Assembly (NCBI GenBank): GCA_049324875.1
Contig: JBMONC010000066.1
Coordinates: 6,656 to 70,655 of the forward strand
Direction: 5' to 3'
DNA length: 64,000 nucleotides
Source of the DNA: JAWLHU01 sp049324875
GTDB taxonomy: Bacteria; Bacillota; Sulfobacillia; Symbiobacteriales; Symbiobacteriaceae
In this document: piece by piece, positions 41,062-49,771 of the stretch
Numbering within the stretch: the first letter of the stretch is position 1
Layout of the letters: every line of letters begins with the position of its first letter
Made by a program: the position numbers and the translations under genes
The notes under the pieces: generated by a model
The model's input: only the letters and a program-made list of their open reading frames with translations
The model's database searches: none
Told to the model about the DNA's origin: nothing

Positions 41062-41782
41062 GGGAACCGCCTCCCTCCAGCGGGGTGAGGAGCTCGGAGA
41101 GGCTGACCAGGGCATAGCCCTTCCGGCGCAGGCCGGCGATCAGCGGGGGGAGCGCCCGGGCCACCAGCTGGGGGGCGTCCTCCCGGGAGCCGGGGCCGGC
41201 GGCGTCGTGCAGCAGCAGGACACAGCCGGGGTGGGCGTTGGTCAGCGCCTCGGCGCAGATTCGGGCGGGGGTGGTGGAGTGGGACCACTCGGAGAGGTAG
41301 AGCGACCAGACCACCGGCACCAGGCCGTGGCGGCGGGCCGCCATGGCGGTCCAGAGGTTGAAGATCCCCCAGGGCGGGCGGTAGAAGCGGGGGCGCTGCC
41401 CGGTGATCTCGGTCAGCAGCCGGACCGTCTCGCCCACATCCCGCAGGGTGGCCCGGAGCCCCAGGAGGGCGGGGAGCCGGTGACGGTAGCCGTGGACGCC
41501 GATCTCGTGGCCGGCGGCATGGATCTGCCGGACCAGCTCGGGGTGGGCGGCGGCGTGGTCGCCCAGGATGAAGAAGCAGGCCTTGACGCCGTGCCGGTCC
41601 AGGATCTGCAGGATGCGTGGGGTCCAGACCGGGTCGGGGCCGTCGTCAAAGGTGAGCGCCACCAGCCGGCGGCGGGGCTGGGCCCGCTTCAGGGTGCGGG
41701 CGAAGCCCAGCCGGGCCAGGAGGGTGGGCAGCCCCACGTAGCCAAACAGGGTGAGCAGGAGCCAGGTCATCCAGTCGGACAT
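41021..41782 (-). CDS. Polysaccharide deacetylase (NodB homology)
   Basis: 253 aa. One N-terminal transmembrane helix (WMTWLLLTLFGYVGLPTLLA) anchors the enzyme, followed by the NodB core: LVALTFDDGPDPVWTPRIL (catalytic Asp and metal Asp), then GHEIGVHGYRHRLP, with the usual HxxxH metal motif in the form HGYRH, and RPPWG. Later LLLHDAAG supplies the second catalytic His. The family removes N-acetyl groups from peptidoglycan, chitin or related chains at the cell surface. ATG start with GGGGGG upstream, overlapping the MFS gene by 16 bases. Confidence 0.9.
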   Translation of the reverse strand: MSDWMTWLLLTLFGYVGLPTLLARLGFARTLKRAQPRRRLVALTFDDGPDPVWTPRILQILDRHGVKACFFILGDHAAAHPELVRQIHAAGHEIGVHGYRHRLPALLGLRATLRDVGETVRLLTEITGQRPRFYRPPWGIFNLWTAMAARRHGLVPVVWSLYLSEWSHSTTPARICAEALTNAHPGCVLLLHDAAGPGSREDAPQLVARALPPLIAGLRRKGYALVSLSELLTPLEGGGSHATPDPPVGSHRP

Positions 41783-42987
41783 CGGGATCCCCCCTGGGGT
41801 CGGGGTCGTTCGGTGGGCAGGGGTGCGATGCGGTAGTAGAGGCCGAGGAGGATCAGGGTGAGCGCCGCTGCCGCCAGCATGGCGGCGGGGGCCAGCGACC
41901 AGAGGGAGCCGCCGATCACCGGGCCGAGGGCGAGGCCCGCCCCCTCCAGGGTGGAGATCAGCCCCCAGCCGGTGCCGACGGCGTCGGCGGGGACCGCCCG
42001 GCCGACGGTGCTGGTCCAGGCGGGGAGGAGGAGGGCGTAGGTCAGACCGCCGGCGGCGGCCAGGGCGATGGGGACGAGGGGGGAGGCGCCGGCGGCGGCC
42101 GGGCCGACCCGCCCGGTGAGGAGCAGCCCGCCCAGCAGGCCCAGCATCGCCCCCAGGGCGACGAAGCCGCCCACCAGGATCCGCCGCCCGCCGATCCGGT
42201 CCACCAGCCAGCCGCCGGGCAGCATCCCCAGCAGGCAGGCGGCGCCGCCGGCGGTCAGCATGGCGCTGTACTGGGCGGGGCTGAGGCCGGCCATCTCCTG
42301 CGCCACCCGGGGCAGGACCGGGGCCATCATGCCGGCGATCAGGGTCTGGCCCACCAGGGCCGGGGCGAGGGGGGCCAGCTCCCGCCACTGGCCCCGCAGG
42401 GCGGCCAGGGGGCGGGTCAGATCCGACGGCCCCGCCGGGCGGGGGGCGGGCGGGAGGAGGGTGACGGCCAGGAAGGCCAGGCCCATGGCGGCGGTCAGCC
42501 CCAGCGCCACGGTGCGGCCCGGCAGGTACTCCATGGCCAGGCCGGTCAGCACCGGGCCGCCGCCCATGCCGGCCAGCCAGGCCAGCCAGATGGCGCCCAT
42601 CTTGCCGCCGGAGGCCTCGCCGGGCGGGGCGACCGCCTGGATGACGGCGAGCCAGGCCGGAGCGGTGCAGAGGCCGAGGAGCACGGCGCCCCCGATCAGG
42701 GCGGCCGGGGAGGTGCGCAGGAAGGCGAGCAGGGCGGCGGCGCCGGTGGCCAGGGCCAGGGAGAGCGGCAGGACCCGGCGGGCGCCCAGCAGGTCGACCA
42801 CCCAGCCTGCGGCCAGCTTGAGCAGGGTCTCGGTGGTGTAGTGGAGGGAGAGCGCCAGCCCCACCATGGCGGCCCGGGCGCCGGTCTCCCCCGCCCCCAG
42901 GGGGATCAGGGCCAGCCAGAGGCCGGCCCGGGCCAGCTCCATCAGCCCCAGGCTGAGCAGGGCGGCAAGCCGGTCAGGCGGGAACAT
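41767..42987 (-). CDS. Major facilitator superfamily transporter
   Basis: 406 aa, about 12 hydrophobic segments. The loop after helix 2 reads GWVVDLLGARRVLPLSL and its mirror in the second half GGWLVDRIGGRRILVGG, both variants of the MFS GxxxDRxGxR signature. Gene overlaps (14 bases with the upstream glycosyltransferase, 16 with the downstream deacetylase) place it inside a cell-envelope operon. Substrate unknown; a glycolipid or sugar is plausible from context only. Confidence 0.88.
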   Translation of the reverse strand: MFPPDRLAALLSLGLMELARAGLWLALIPLGAGETGARAAMVGLALSLHYTTETLLKLAAGWVVDLLGARRVLPLSLALATGAAALLAFLRTSPAALIGGAVLLGLCTAPAWLAVIQAVAPPGEASGGKMGAIWLAWLAGMGGGPVLTGLAMEYLPGRTVALGLTAAMGLAFLAVTLLPPAPRPAGPSDLTRPLAALRGQWRELAPLAPALVGQTLIAGMMAPVLPRVAQEMAGLSPAQYSAMLTAGGAACLLGMLPGGWLVDRIGGRRILVGGFVALGAMLGLLGGLLLTGRVGPAAAGASPLVPIALAAAGGLTYALLLPAWTSTVGRAVPADAVGTGWGLISTLEGAGLALGPVIGGSLWSLAPAAMLAAAALTLILLGLYYRIAPLPTERPRPQGGSRCPTG

Positions 42988-44095
42988 GGGCCACCTCCAG
43001 CAGGGAGATGGCGGCCTCTGCCACCCGGTCGGCGGTCCGGTCCACCGACAGCTCGGCCACCCGCCGGCGCAGGGCGGCCAGCCGCTCCGGGGCCGCGCAC
43101 AAGCGCTCGACCGCGGCGCCCACCCCGCCGGGTTCGGCGGCCAGAGCGGCCTCGGTCGAGACCAGGAAGTCCCGGTTTCGCTCCTCCTGCCCCGGCAGCG
43201 GGGGCAGCAGGGCCAGCGGCACCTGCTTGGCGATCGCCTCGGCCAGGGTGAGCCCCCCGGGCTTGGTGATCAGCAGGTCGATCGCGTCATAGTAGAGCCC
43301 CATCTGGTCGGTGAAGGGGATGATCCGCAGATGGGGGGAACCCAGACCCTCCAGCTCCTCGGCCAGCGACTCGTTCCGGCCGGTGAAGGCCAGGGTGAGG
43401 GGCGGCTCCGGCAGGGCAAGCAGTTCCTGCACCGCCTCGGCCACCGGCCCCATCCCCAGGCTGCCGCCCATGATCGCCACGGTGAGGGCGGCGGGGTCCA
43501 GCCCCAGCCGGGCCCGGGCCTCGGCCCGGTCCGCCCGCTGGTGGAGCGCCGGGTCCACCGGGATCCCGGTCACGAAGAGCCGCTCCGGGGGGACCCGGCG
43601 GCTGCGCATCTCCGGCAGGAGGGAGCTGTGGGGCAGGCAGTAGCCATCCACCTCGGGGAAGACCGAGAAGCCGTGGATGGTGTAGTCGGTGCTGATGGAG
43701 AGCAGCCGGTAGCGGCGGCCCCGCCGCTTCAGGTCCGCTGCCAGGGCCAGGGGCGCCGGGTGGGTGGTGGCCACCAGGTCGGGCCGGGTCTGGTCCAGCA
43801 GACGGGCGAGGGAGGGGCCCAGGAAGGAGCGGAGCGCCCAGGGGCTTCCCACCGGGTGCTCAGCCGGGGTGGCTGCGCCCTCGGTCCAGCGGTAGATGGC
43901 GCCGTAGGCCGAGGGGGCGACCTTCAGCAGGGAGGTCCAGGCCTCCGCCGCCAGCTTGGAGAGGGCGGGGCTGACCAGGGAGAAGAGGTCGGAGACGGCC
44001 ACCTGCACCCCACGGGAGCGCAGGGCGGCTGCCGCTGCCTCGGCGGCTCGCTGGTGCCCGCTTCCGAACGGAGCAGAGAGGATCAGGATGCGCAT
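42974..44095 (-). CDS. MGDG-synthase/UgtP-type glycosyltransferase
   Basis: 373 aa, GT28-type GT-B fold. The N-terminal block MRILILSAPFGSGHQRAAEA is the membrane-acceptor motif of monogalactosyldiacylglycerol synthase and UgtP/YpfP enzymes, and the nucleotide-sugar site in the second half has LLITKPGGLTLAEAIAKQVP. These enzymes transfer a hexose from a UDP-sugar to diacylglycerol on the cytoplasmic face, making glycolipid anchors. It is the first gene of the operon with MFS, deacetylase and YkoP-like genes, consistent with making, moving and trimming an envelope glycan. No ribosome binding site was critically evaluated; ATG chosen by motif position. Confidence 0.88.
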   Translation of the reverse strand: MRILILSAPFGSGHQRAAEAAAAALRSRGVQVAVSDLFSLVSPALSKLAAEAWTSLLKVAPSAYGAIYRWTEGAATPAEHPVGSPWALRSFLGPSLARLLDQTRPDLVATTHPAPLALAADLKRRGRRYRLLSISTDYTIHGFSVFPEVDGYCLPHSSLLPEMRSRRVPPERLFVTGIPVDPALHQRADRAEARARLGLDPAALTVAIMGGSLGMGPVAEAVQELLALPEPPLTLAFTGRNESLAEELEGLGSPHLRIIPFTDQMGLYYDAIDLLITKPGGLTLAEAIAKQVPLALLPPLPGQEERNRDFLVSTEAALAAEPGGVGAAVERLCAAPERLAALRRRVAELSVDRTADRVAEAAISLLEVAHVPA

Positions 44096-44276
44096 GGCGA
44101 TGCCTCCGGTCAGGAAACAAGTTGCGTAGTCAAGATACTCTCCTCTCTCCTCAGATTATCCGACGGGCGAAAAAATTCCTTGTGCATAGTTCCTAAAGGT
44201 TGGGCTCTTTGGCACAGGAGATTGGGCCGCCTCCGCCGAACTCCTTGACTGTTTCGCAGTTTTTGGGGGTGGGTTG

Positions 44277-44495
44277 ATGCGTGGGGCGATCAAGGGGTTT
44301 CTGGTGACGGCTGTGATCTGGGTCTTCCTCCTGCTGGCCTACGTGGGGATCGAGGCGGTGCGGGGGAACGGGCTGAAGATGTTCACCTGGGAGCCGGGGG
44401 GCAAGTACGTGACCATCACCGTCGCCCTGGTGCTGGCGCTGGGCACCGCCGTGGGGCTGGCCTCCGACCGGATCCAGAAGAGCCGCCACCGGTAG
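44277..44495 (+). CDS. Small two-helix membrane protein
   Basis: 72 aa, not recognised. Two transmembrane segments (about 7-26 and 45-62) are linked by a short hydrophilic loop VRGNGLKMFTWEPGGKY; the C-terminus is basic. ATG start with GGGGGTGG upstream. It is divergent from the glycosyltransferase operon and closed by a strong terminator. Confidence 0.65.
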   Translation: MRGAIKGFLVTAVIWVFLLLAYVGIEAVRGNGLKMFTWEPGGKYVTITVALVLALGTAVGLASDRIQKSRHR

Positions 44496-44504
44496 CAACG
44501 GAAC

Positions 44505-44536
44505 AACACCTCACCGCACAGGAGCGGTGAGGTGTT
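44505..44536 (+). terminator. Bidirectional terminator between convergent genes
   Basis: A perfect 13-bp stem (AACACCTCACCGC / GCGGTGAGGTGTT, 6-base loop) lies between the small membrane protein and the opposing ABC permease gene, serving both. Confidence 0.8.
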
Positions 44537-44554
44537 CTGCATCAGGGGGCGGAT

Positions 44555-45364
44555 TCAGAAGCCATCCAGCCCCTGCCGCCGGGCCAGGGCCTCCAGCCTG
44601 GAGAAGACCGCCCACCCTCCGAGGGGGAGGAGCAGGCCCATGGCCGCCACCAGGGCCAGTTCCGTGGGCAGCGGCAGGAGGGTGCGGCTGCCCAGGAGGA
44701 TGCCTCGGAGGGCATCGGCGCCATAGGTGAAGGGGAAGAGGTAGCTGAGGAGACGGAGCGGCTGCGGCAGCAGCAACACCGGGAAGATCACACCGCCGAG
44801 CAGGGGGGCGGCGTTGCCCAGCAGGGTCACCGCTGCCCCGTCATCCCGGAAGCGGAGGGAGAGCCCGGCCAGGAGAAAGGCGAATCCGTAAGCGGCCAGG
44901 ACCGAGAGCACCAGCACCGCGACGGCGGGAATCCAGGGCAGGCGCGGGAGCCGCCAGCCCAGGGCCAGCAGCAGGCTGAAGGCGACGGCGGAGTGCAGGG
45001 TGATGCCCAACAGCCGCCCCAGGGACCAGCCGATAACCAGGGAGAGCCGGGAGGCCGGCGTTGCCCAGAGCGCCTCCAGGGTACCATTCACCATGCTCTG
45101 GCGGATGTAGAGGGCGACGCCCCAGACACCCTCGACATAATTCCAGTAGAGCGCCCCGAGAAAGAGGTAGAGGAGGGCCATCTCCGAGCTGAGCCCGGTC
45201 GCTTCCGCAAAGCTTTGCTCCAGGCCCAGCGCCCGGGCATGAACCACCATCATCCAGGTAGGAAGCACCCACAGCACGGGGCTGATGGCCCCGCCTACGT
45301 ACTGAGCAGGGTAGCGGCTCATGCTCTGCATGGTCGCAAGCGCCAAGGCGAGTGCAGCGCGCAT
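44555..45364 (-). CDS. ABC-2 type exporter permease (second)
   Basis: About 269 aa with six predicted transmembrane helices, including LGALYWNYVEGVWGVALYIR and a terminal hydrophobic pair. NGTLEALWATPASRLSLVIG corresponds to the conserved amphipathic loop of ABC-2 permeases that touches the ATPase. The ATG overlaps the stop of the upstream permease (TGATG), so the two are translationally coupled. With the sister permease and the ATPase it forms an export complex. Substrate unknown. Confidence 0.88.
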   Translation of the reverse strand: MRAALALALATMQSMSRYPAQYVGGAISPVLWVLPTWMMVVHARALGLEQSFAEATGLSSEMALLYLFLGALYWNYVEGVWGVALYIRQSMVNGTLEALWATPASRLSLVIGWSLGRLLGITLHSAVAFSLLLALGWRLPRLPWIPAVAVLVLSVLAAYGFAFLLAGLSLRFRDDGAAVTLLGNAAPLLGGVIFPVLLLPQPLRLLSYLFPFTYGADALRGILLGSRTLLPLPTELALVAAMGLLLPLGGWAVFSRLEALARRQGLDGF

Positions 45365-46122
45365 CAATACTCACCTGCCCCCCCTGTCAACCGCAGCCGC
45401 CGCTCCGCCCGGTCCAGGAGCAGGAGCCCAAGCGCCCCGAAGGCGGCTGCAAAGCCGAGGAGCACCAGAAATTCCCGCAGGGGGAGAGCGCTATCCAGGG
45501 CGCTTCGGGCGCCGGCGATGGCGTAGGTCAGGGGCAGGGCCCCACTCACCCACTGCACCGGTCGGGGCAGCACCGTGACCGGGGCGGTCATGCCGCCCAG
45601 CACGCCCATCGCTTCCTGGGTGATGTTGCCCAGGCCGGAGGCCTGCTTCACAAGCAGGAGGAGCGCTGCGTGGAGGAGGGCCAGGGCGGAGAAGGCCAGG
45701 GAGGCGCCAAGCAGCATCAGAGCGAACCCTCCGCTCCAGATCGGCAGGGTGACCCCCGCCACCACCCGGAGCAGGAGCAGGATCGACCCGGTGATGTAGA
45801 GGTTGACCAGCAGGTTGTCCAGCGCCTTGGCCAGCAGCAGGGTGGGCAGCGGCACCGGCGCAAGGAGCAGGCTCTCGAGGACTCCCTCCTCCATCTCGTC
45901 CCGCAGGCCGAAGCCCACCGACCAGAAGAAGGTGGAGAGCCAGTACCAGAGGATCAGGCCCACGGCCACCGTGGCGTGGAGGTCGGCCCGGGGGTAGATC
46001 TTGGCCGCAAAGAGGAAGGGGGCGATGATCAGGAAGGGACTGACCGCCAGGCTCAGCAGATCCATCGGATAGGCCCGGTGCTGGAGCAGTTCCTTGGTCC
46101 ACAGGGCGATCAGGGCTCGCAT
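45364..46122 (-). CDS. ABC-2 type exporter permease (first)
   Basis: 252 aa, six predicted transmembrane helices. The cytosolic loop EMEEGVLESLLLAPVPLPTLL is the ABC-2 coupling segment (G-x-L-E-x-L-L-x-x-P). Its start lies 12 bases inside the end of the ATPase gene if the ATPase is read through its frameshift (see that entry), which is the expected tight operon arrangement. Confidence 0.88.
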   Translation of the reverse strand: MRALIALWTKELLQHRAYPMDLLSLAVSPFLIIAPFLFAAKIYPRADLHATVAVGLILWYWLSTFFWSVGFGLRDEMEEGVLESLLLAPVPLPTLLLAKALDNLLVNLYITGSILLLLRVVAGVTLPIWSGGFALMLLGASLAFSALALLHAALLLLVKQASGLGNITQEAMGVLGGMTAPVTVLPRPVQWVSGALPLTYAIAGARSALDSALPLREFLVLLGFAAAFGALGLLLLDRAERRLRLTGGAGEY

Positions 46123-47083
46123 CTGCTCTCCTCCAGTGGGGCGCCGGTCATGGTGAGGAAGGCATCGGCCAGACTCGGGTCCCGGCGCTCCACCCGGAGC
46201 GCCGGGGGCAGGCGGCGCAGGATCTCCGGGAGATCCAGGTCCGGGCGCCCGCTCCGGACCAGCACCCGGTACCCCCCTCGATTCGGGTCACGTCGTACCC
46301 GGCGGTCTCGGGAGGTGGTTCCGCTGTCTCGACGGTGATCCGGCTCTCCTTGCCGGCCTGCTGCTTCAGTTCGTGGGGGGTGCCGTCTGCGTGGAGTTGG
46401 CCCTCGTGGATCAGCAGCAGCCGCTCCGGGAGGGACTCGGCCTCCTCCATGTCATGGGTCGCGATCAGCACCGTCACCTGCTCGGCGGCGGTCAGATCCC
46501 GCAGCAGCGCCCATAGCTCCCGCTTGCCCTGGACGTCCAGGCCGGAGGTGGGCTCATCCAGGATCAGCACCGGCGGCCGGTGCAGGAGGGCTCGAGCAAT
46601 CATCAGCCGCTTGCGCATCCCCGTGGAGTACTTCTCCACAGGCACGTGGGCAAAGCCGGTGAGGCCGACCCTCTCCAGCAGCTCTCCCCCGCGCCGGCGG
46701 ACCTCGCCGGCGGGCAGGTTGTAGAGCCCGCCGAAGACCGACAGGTTCTCCGTCGCCGTCAGCTTCCAGTAGAGGCTGCGCTCGTTGGCCAGGACAGTCC
46801 CGATCCGCATCCGGGCCGCTCGCGGGTCGGCCACCGGGTCAACGCCGTCGATCCGGACGGCGCCGGCGTCGGGAATAAGCAGCGTGGCCAGGATCTTCAG
46901 GAGCGAGGTCTTACCGGCCCCGTTCGGCCCCAGCAGCCCTACCCGCTGCCCCTTGGGCACCGTGAGGCTGATACCCCGTAAGGCGGGGACCTCCCGGGCG
47001 CTGGGCCGGCCGAAGAGCCCGCGCCGCTCCACAATCCGGTAGGTCTTACGTACCGCTGTGCAGGCAATCATCACAGCGCCCAT
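46110..47083 (-). CDS. ABC-2 exporter ATPase with a one-base frameshift near its C-terminus
   Basis: Walker A GLLGPNGAGKTSLLK near residue 52, Q-loop region ANERSLYWKL, signature KYSTGMRKRL, Walker B VLILDEPTSGLD and switch His ATHDMEE are all intact. As sequenced, the frame reads past GGTGCWSGAG into an Arg/Cys/Trp-rich tail ending at 46148. Adding one base in the run of six C at 46272-46277 restores YRVLVRSGRPDLDLPEILRR and then DPSLADAFLTMTG, the standard ending of ABC-2 ATPases, with a stop at 46110-46112. Coordinates given are for this restored gene. Either a homopolymer sequencing error or a real mutation. ATG start with GAGGGG upstream. Confidence 0.88.
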
Positions 47084-47106
47084 GATCGATCACCCCTCGC
47101 TTCCGT

Positions 47107-47122
47107 CTGGACAAACGTCCAG
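47107..47122. promoter_or_regulatory. Inverted repeat, likely repressor operator of the ABC exporter operon
   Basis: CTGGAC-AAAC-GTCCAG is a perfect 6-bp dyad 24 bases upstream of the ATPase start. Operators of TetR-family regulators with half sites of the TGGAC/GTCCA type are common before exporter genes; no such regulator is encoded within this window. The surrounding 47120-47250 is the most AT-rich stretch of the region and probably contains the promoter. Confidence 0.5.
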
Positions 47123-47258
47123 CAAGATGTCAGGAGTACGCAACTATACAATATCTTGATCGAATCATAACAGTGAAACAGCAATAGACCCAAGAGAAAC
47201 TATGCATCATTTCTAGTCTATACAGACAGGTACATTTCGATTGCCATGCCAGGAACAA

Positions 47259-47281
47259 CCCCGCGGCCGCGGGCCGCGGGG
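47259..47281 (-). terminator. Terminator after the small membrane protein at 47330
   Basis: A perfect 10-bp stem (CCCCGCGGCC / GGCCGCGGGG, loop GCG) followed on the minus strand by TTGTTCCTGG. Confidence 0.7.
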
Positions 47282-47329
47282 TGACTGTGCACGGATCCCG
47301 GTTGCTTCCACCGGTTCTGAGCGGTAGGA

Positions 47330-47647
47330 TTAGGGAAAGAGGGGGCGGCCTGCCGCCAGCCAGACCAGGATGGCGGTGGTGCCCCCCACCAGGCCGGCGG
47401 CGCCGGTGAAGGTGGCGGCGGCCAGCAGCCGCCGGCGCAGGGCGACCGCCTGGCCCCGGCTGGCCAGCAGGTAGCTGGTGAGCGCCATCACGAAGCCCAG
47501 CAGCAGGAGCATTCCGCCGGCCAGAGCGCCCACGATCCCGGTGAAGAGCCCGAAGGGATTCCGGTAGACCGCCCGGTCCACCAGCGCCAGGAGCAGGACC
47601 AGACCCAGGCCGGCCAGGGAGCCGGTCCGCAGCAGCCGCATGGTCAT
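47330..47647 (-). CDS. Small membrane protein, three predicted helices
   Basis: 105 aa, not recognised. Hydrophobic segments lie at about 9-24, 34-58 and 74-97. Of three closely spaced ATG codons I choose the second (before TMRLLRTG), because AAGGAGG then sits 8 bases upstream; the first ATG is 2 bases from that site. A longer open frame upstream is a shadow of the divergent dehydrogenase gene. Confidence 0.65.
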   Translation of the reverse strand: MTMRLLRTGSLAGLGLVLLLALVDRAVYRNPFGLFTGIVGALAGGMLLLLGFVMALTSYLLASRGQAVALRRRLLAAATFTGAAGLVGGTTAILVWLAAGRPLFP

Positions 47648-47728
47648 GGGCATGACCTCCTTTACCCGGATGGACGTGCCCCGGCCGCCCCTGGTTCGGA
47701 CCCTGCCAGCGAAGATAGGGAGGCCTCC

Positions 47729-48664
47729 ATGAAGATGAAGCAGCAGACGATCCTGATCTACAGCACCACCCGGGCTGCCGAGTACCACGACCTGCTCACG
47801 CCCCTGCTCCCCGGCCACCGGCTGGTCCCCTGCGCCAGCCGGGAGGAGGCAGAGCGGGCGATCGCCGAGGCCGACATCCTCTTCAGCTGGAAGTTCCCCC
47901 CCGACCTCTTCGCTCGGGCGGCCCGGCTCCGCTGGGTCCAGGCGATGGGGGCCGGGGTGGAGGACCTGGTGGCCGCCCCCCTGCCGCCGGGCTGCCTGCT
48001 GACCCGGGTGGAGGGGCTCTTCGGCGCCTATATGAGCGAGTACGCCCTCGCCCACATGCTGGCCCACACCCAGCAGCTCCCCCGGGTCTACCGGGCCCAG
48101 GCGGAGCGGCGCTGGGAGCCCTTCTACGTGGGCAGGCTGGCCGGCCGGCGGCTGGGGGTGGCCGGCACCGGCTCCATCGGAGCGGCGGTGGCGGCCAGGG
48201 GGAAGGCCTTCGGCATGGAGGTCTGGGCGCTGGTGCGGAGCGCCCGTCCGCTGCCCGATGTGGACCGGCTCTTCACCCCGGCCGAGGCGGCGGAGTTCAC
48301 CGCCGGGGTGGACTACCTGGTCAGCAGCCTGCCGCTCACCCCCGAGACGGTGGGGCTGATCGATCCGGAACAGATGAAGCCGGGCGCCCTGCTGATCAAC
48401 ATGGGCCGCGGGGCGACCATCCCGGAGGAGGGGCTGCTGCGGGCGGTGCGGGCCGGGCGGATCCGGGCGGTGCTGGACGTCTTTGCCCAGGAGCCGCTCC
48501 CGCCGGATCACCCCTTCTGGGGCGAGCCGGGGATCACGGTGACGCCGCACATCTCCGGCCCCAGCGTCCCGGCGGAGGTGGCGGAGTACTTCGCCCGGAA
48601 CCTGGAGCGGCACCTGACCGGGCAGCCGCTGCAGGGCCTGGTCGACCGAGAGCGAGGCTACTGA
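47729..48664 (+). CDS. D-isomer-specific 2-hydroxyacid dehydrogenase
   Basis: 311 aa. The NAD-binding motif is GVAGTGSIGAAVAARGKAFG near residue 147, preceded by the family block YMSEYALAHMLAH, and the catalytic Arg, Glu and His lie in VSSLPLTPETVGLI, DVFAQEPLP and TPHISG. It reduces a 2-keto acid to a D-2-hydroxy acid, or the reverse; the substrate is not evident (glyoxylate/hydroxypyruvate-type members look similar). ATG with GGGAGG 5 bases upstream. It is 3 bases from the next gene, so they form an operon. Confidence 0.9.
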   Translation: MKMKQQTILIYSTTRAAEYHDLLTPLLPGHRLVPCASREEAERAIAEADILFSWKFPPDLFARAARLRWVQAMGAGVEDLVAAPLPPGCLLTRVEGLFGAYMSEYALAHMLAHTQQLPRVYRAQAERRWEPFYVGRLAGRRLGVAGTGSIGAAVAARGKAFGMEVWALVRSARPLPDVDRLFTPAEAAEFTAGVDYLVSSLPLTPETVGLIDPEQMKPGALLINMGRGATIPEEGLLRAVRAGRIRAVLDVFAQEPLPPDHPFWGEPGITVTPHISGPSVPAEVAEYFARNLERHLTGQPLQGLVDRERGY

Positions 48665-48667
48665 GCC

Positions 48668-49359
48668 ATGCTGGATGCGATCAGGGAGACCCTGGTGGAG
48701 GCGGTCCGGACCGGCGGGGCGGCCATGCGGGAGCAGGTGGGCCGGGTGACGGTCCAGTACAAGTCCTCCTGGTCCGACCTGGTGACCGAGGTGGACCAGG
48801 CGGTGGAGCGGTCGGTCTTCGCCCTGATCCGGGAGCGCTTCCCGGATCACGGGATGCTGGGGGAGGAGGGGGGCGGCTCCTTCCAGCGGGAGTACACCTG
48901 GATCCTGGATCCGCTGGACGGCACCACCAACTTCGCCCACACCCTGCCCAACTTCGTCTGCTCCCTGGCCTGCTGCCGGGGAGCGGAGCCGGTGGCCGGC
49001 GCCGTTTACGACCCCAGCCGGGAGGAGCTTTTCCTGGCGGTGAAGGGGGAGGGCGCCACGCTGAACGGCCGCCCGATCCGGGTGGACCAGGCCGCCACCC
49101 TGCAGGAGGCGCTGATCGCCACCAACCTGCTCTGGGACATGCGGGAGGAGCGCTTCCAGCGGCTCCCCGAGATCCAGCAGCTGGGCCGCCGGGTGCGGGG
49201 CATCCGCTCCCTGGGCGCCGCCGCCCTGGAGATGGCCTACGTGGCCTGCGGCCGGCTGACCGGCTTCGCCCAGTTCCGGCTGGCCCCCTGGGACTTCGCC
49301 GCCGGGGCCCTCCTGGTGGCCGAGGCGGGCGGGAGGGCCAGCCAGTTCGACGGCAGCCC
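48668..49359 (+). CDS. Inositol monophosphatase family protein, C-terminus lost in gap
   Basis: 231 residues are visible before the gap. The metal-binding motifs are LGEEGGG (Glu) and WILDPLDGTTNFAH, and LAPWDFAAGALLVAEAGG supplies the third metal Asp and the C-terminal motif. About 25-35 residues at the end should be missing. The family dephosphorylates inositol phosphate, fructose 1,6-bisphosphate or PAP; specificity is not clear. Confidence 0.9.
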
Positions 49360-49459
49360 NNNNNNNNNNNNNNNNNNNNNNNNNNNNNNNNNNNNNNNNN
49401 NNNNNNNNNNNNNNNNNNNNNNNNNNNNNNNNNNNNNNNNNNNNNNNNNNNNNNNNNNN
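49360..49459. other. Assembly gap (100 N)
   Basis: Exactly 100 N. Unlike the gap at 32823, the flanks do not match each other. It removes the 3' ends of two convergent genes, the phosphatase on the left and the VOC protein on the right. Confidence 0.99.
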
Positions 49460-49731
49460 TGCTTGCCGCCGGGGTGCTCCTGGATCTCGGCGGCCTGGAC
49501 GCCCCGGGAAAGGAGGGTGGAGCGGATCGCATCCAACTCCGGGTTGACGAAGCCCATGATCACGGAGGGGTTCTCCCCGGACCAGATCACCATCGACTGG
49601 TTGCCCGCCGCCAGGCTGATCCAGCCCTCCCCCTCGGCGGTCAGCTTCAGACCCAGCTTCTCCGTGTAGAACGCCTTGGCCCGGGCCAGGTCCTTCGTCT
49701 CGATCATCGTGTAACGCAGATCCCCCACCAT
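49460..49731 (-). CDS. VOC-family protein (glyoxalase/bleomycin-resistance fold), C-terminus lost in gap
   Basis: About 90 residues are visible. LRYTMIETKDLARAKAFYTE is the classic first VOC beta-alpha unit with a metal-binding position, followed by KLGLKLTAEGEGWISLAAG. Single VOC modules of this kind usually dimerise. I start at the ATG before VGDLRY because GGGGAGG lies 9 bases upstream. It follows the AraC-type gene by 40 bases on the same strand, so they may be co-transcribed. Confidence 0.75.
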
Positions 49732-49771
49732 TCTGCTCATCCTCCCCATCTGATTTCGGGACATGCTCCCA

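Noticed and set aside
44208..44226. Second sigma-54-like site (TTGGCAC before the small membrane protein)
   Set aside because: The -12 half lacks the required GC (TTGG instead of TTGC at the correct spacing).
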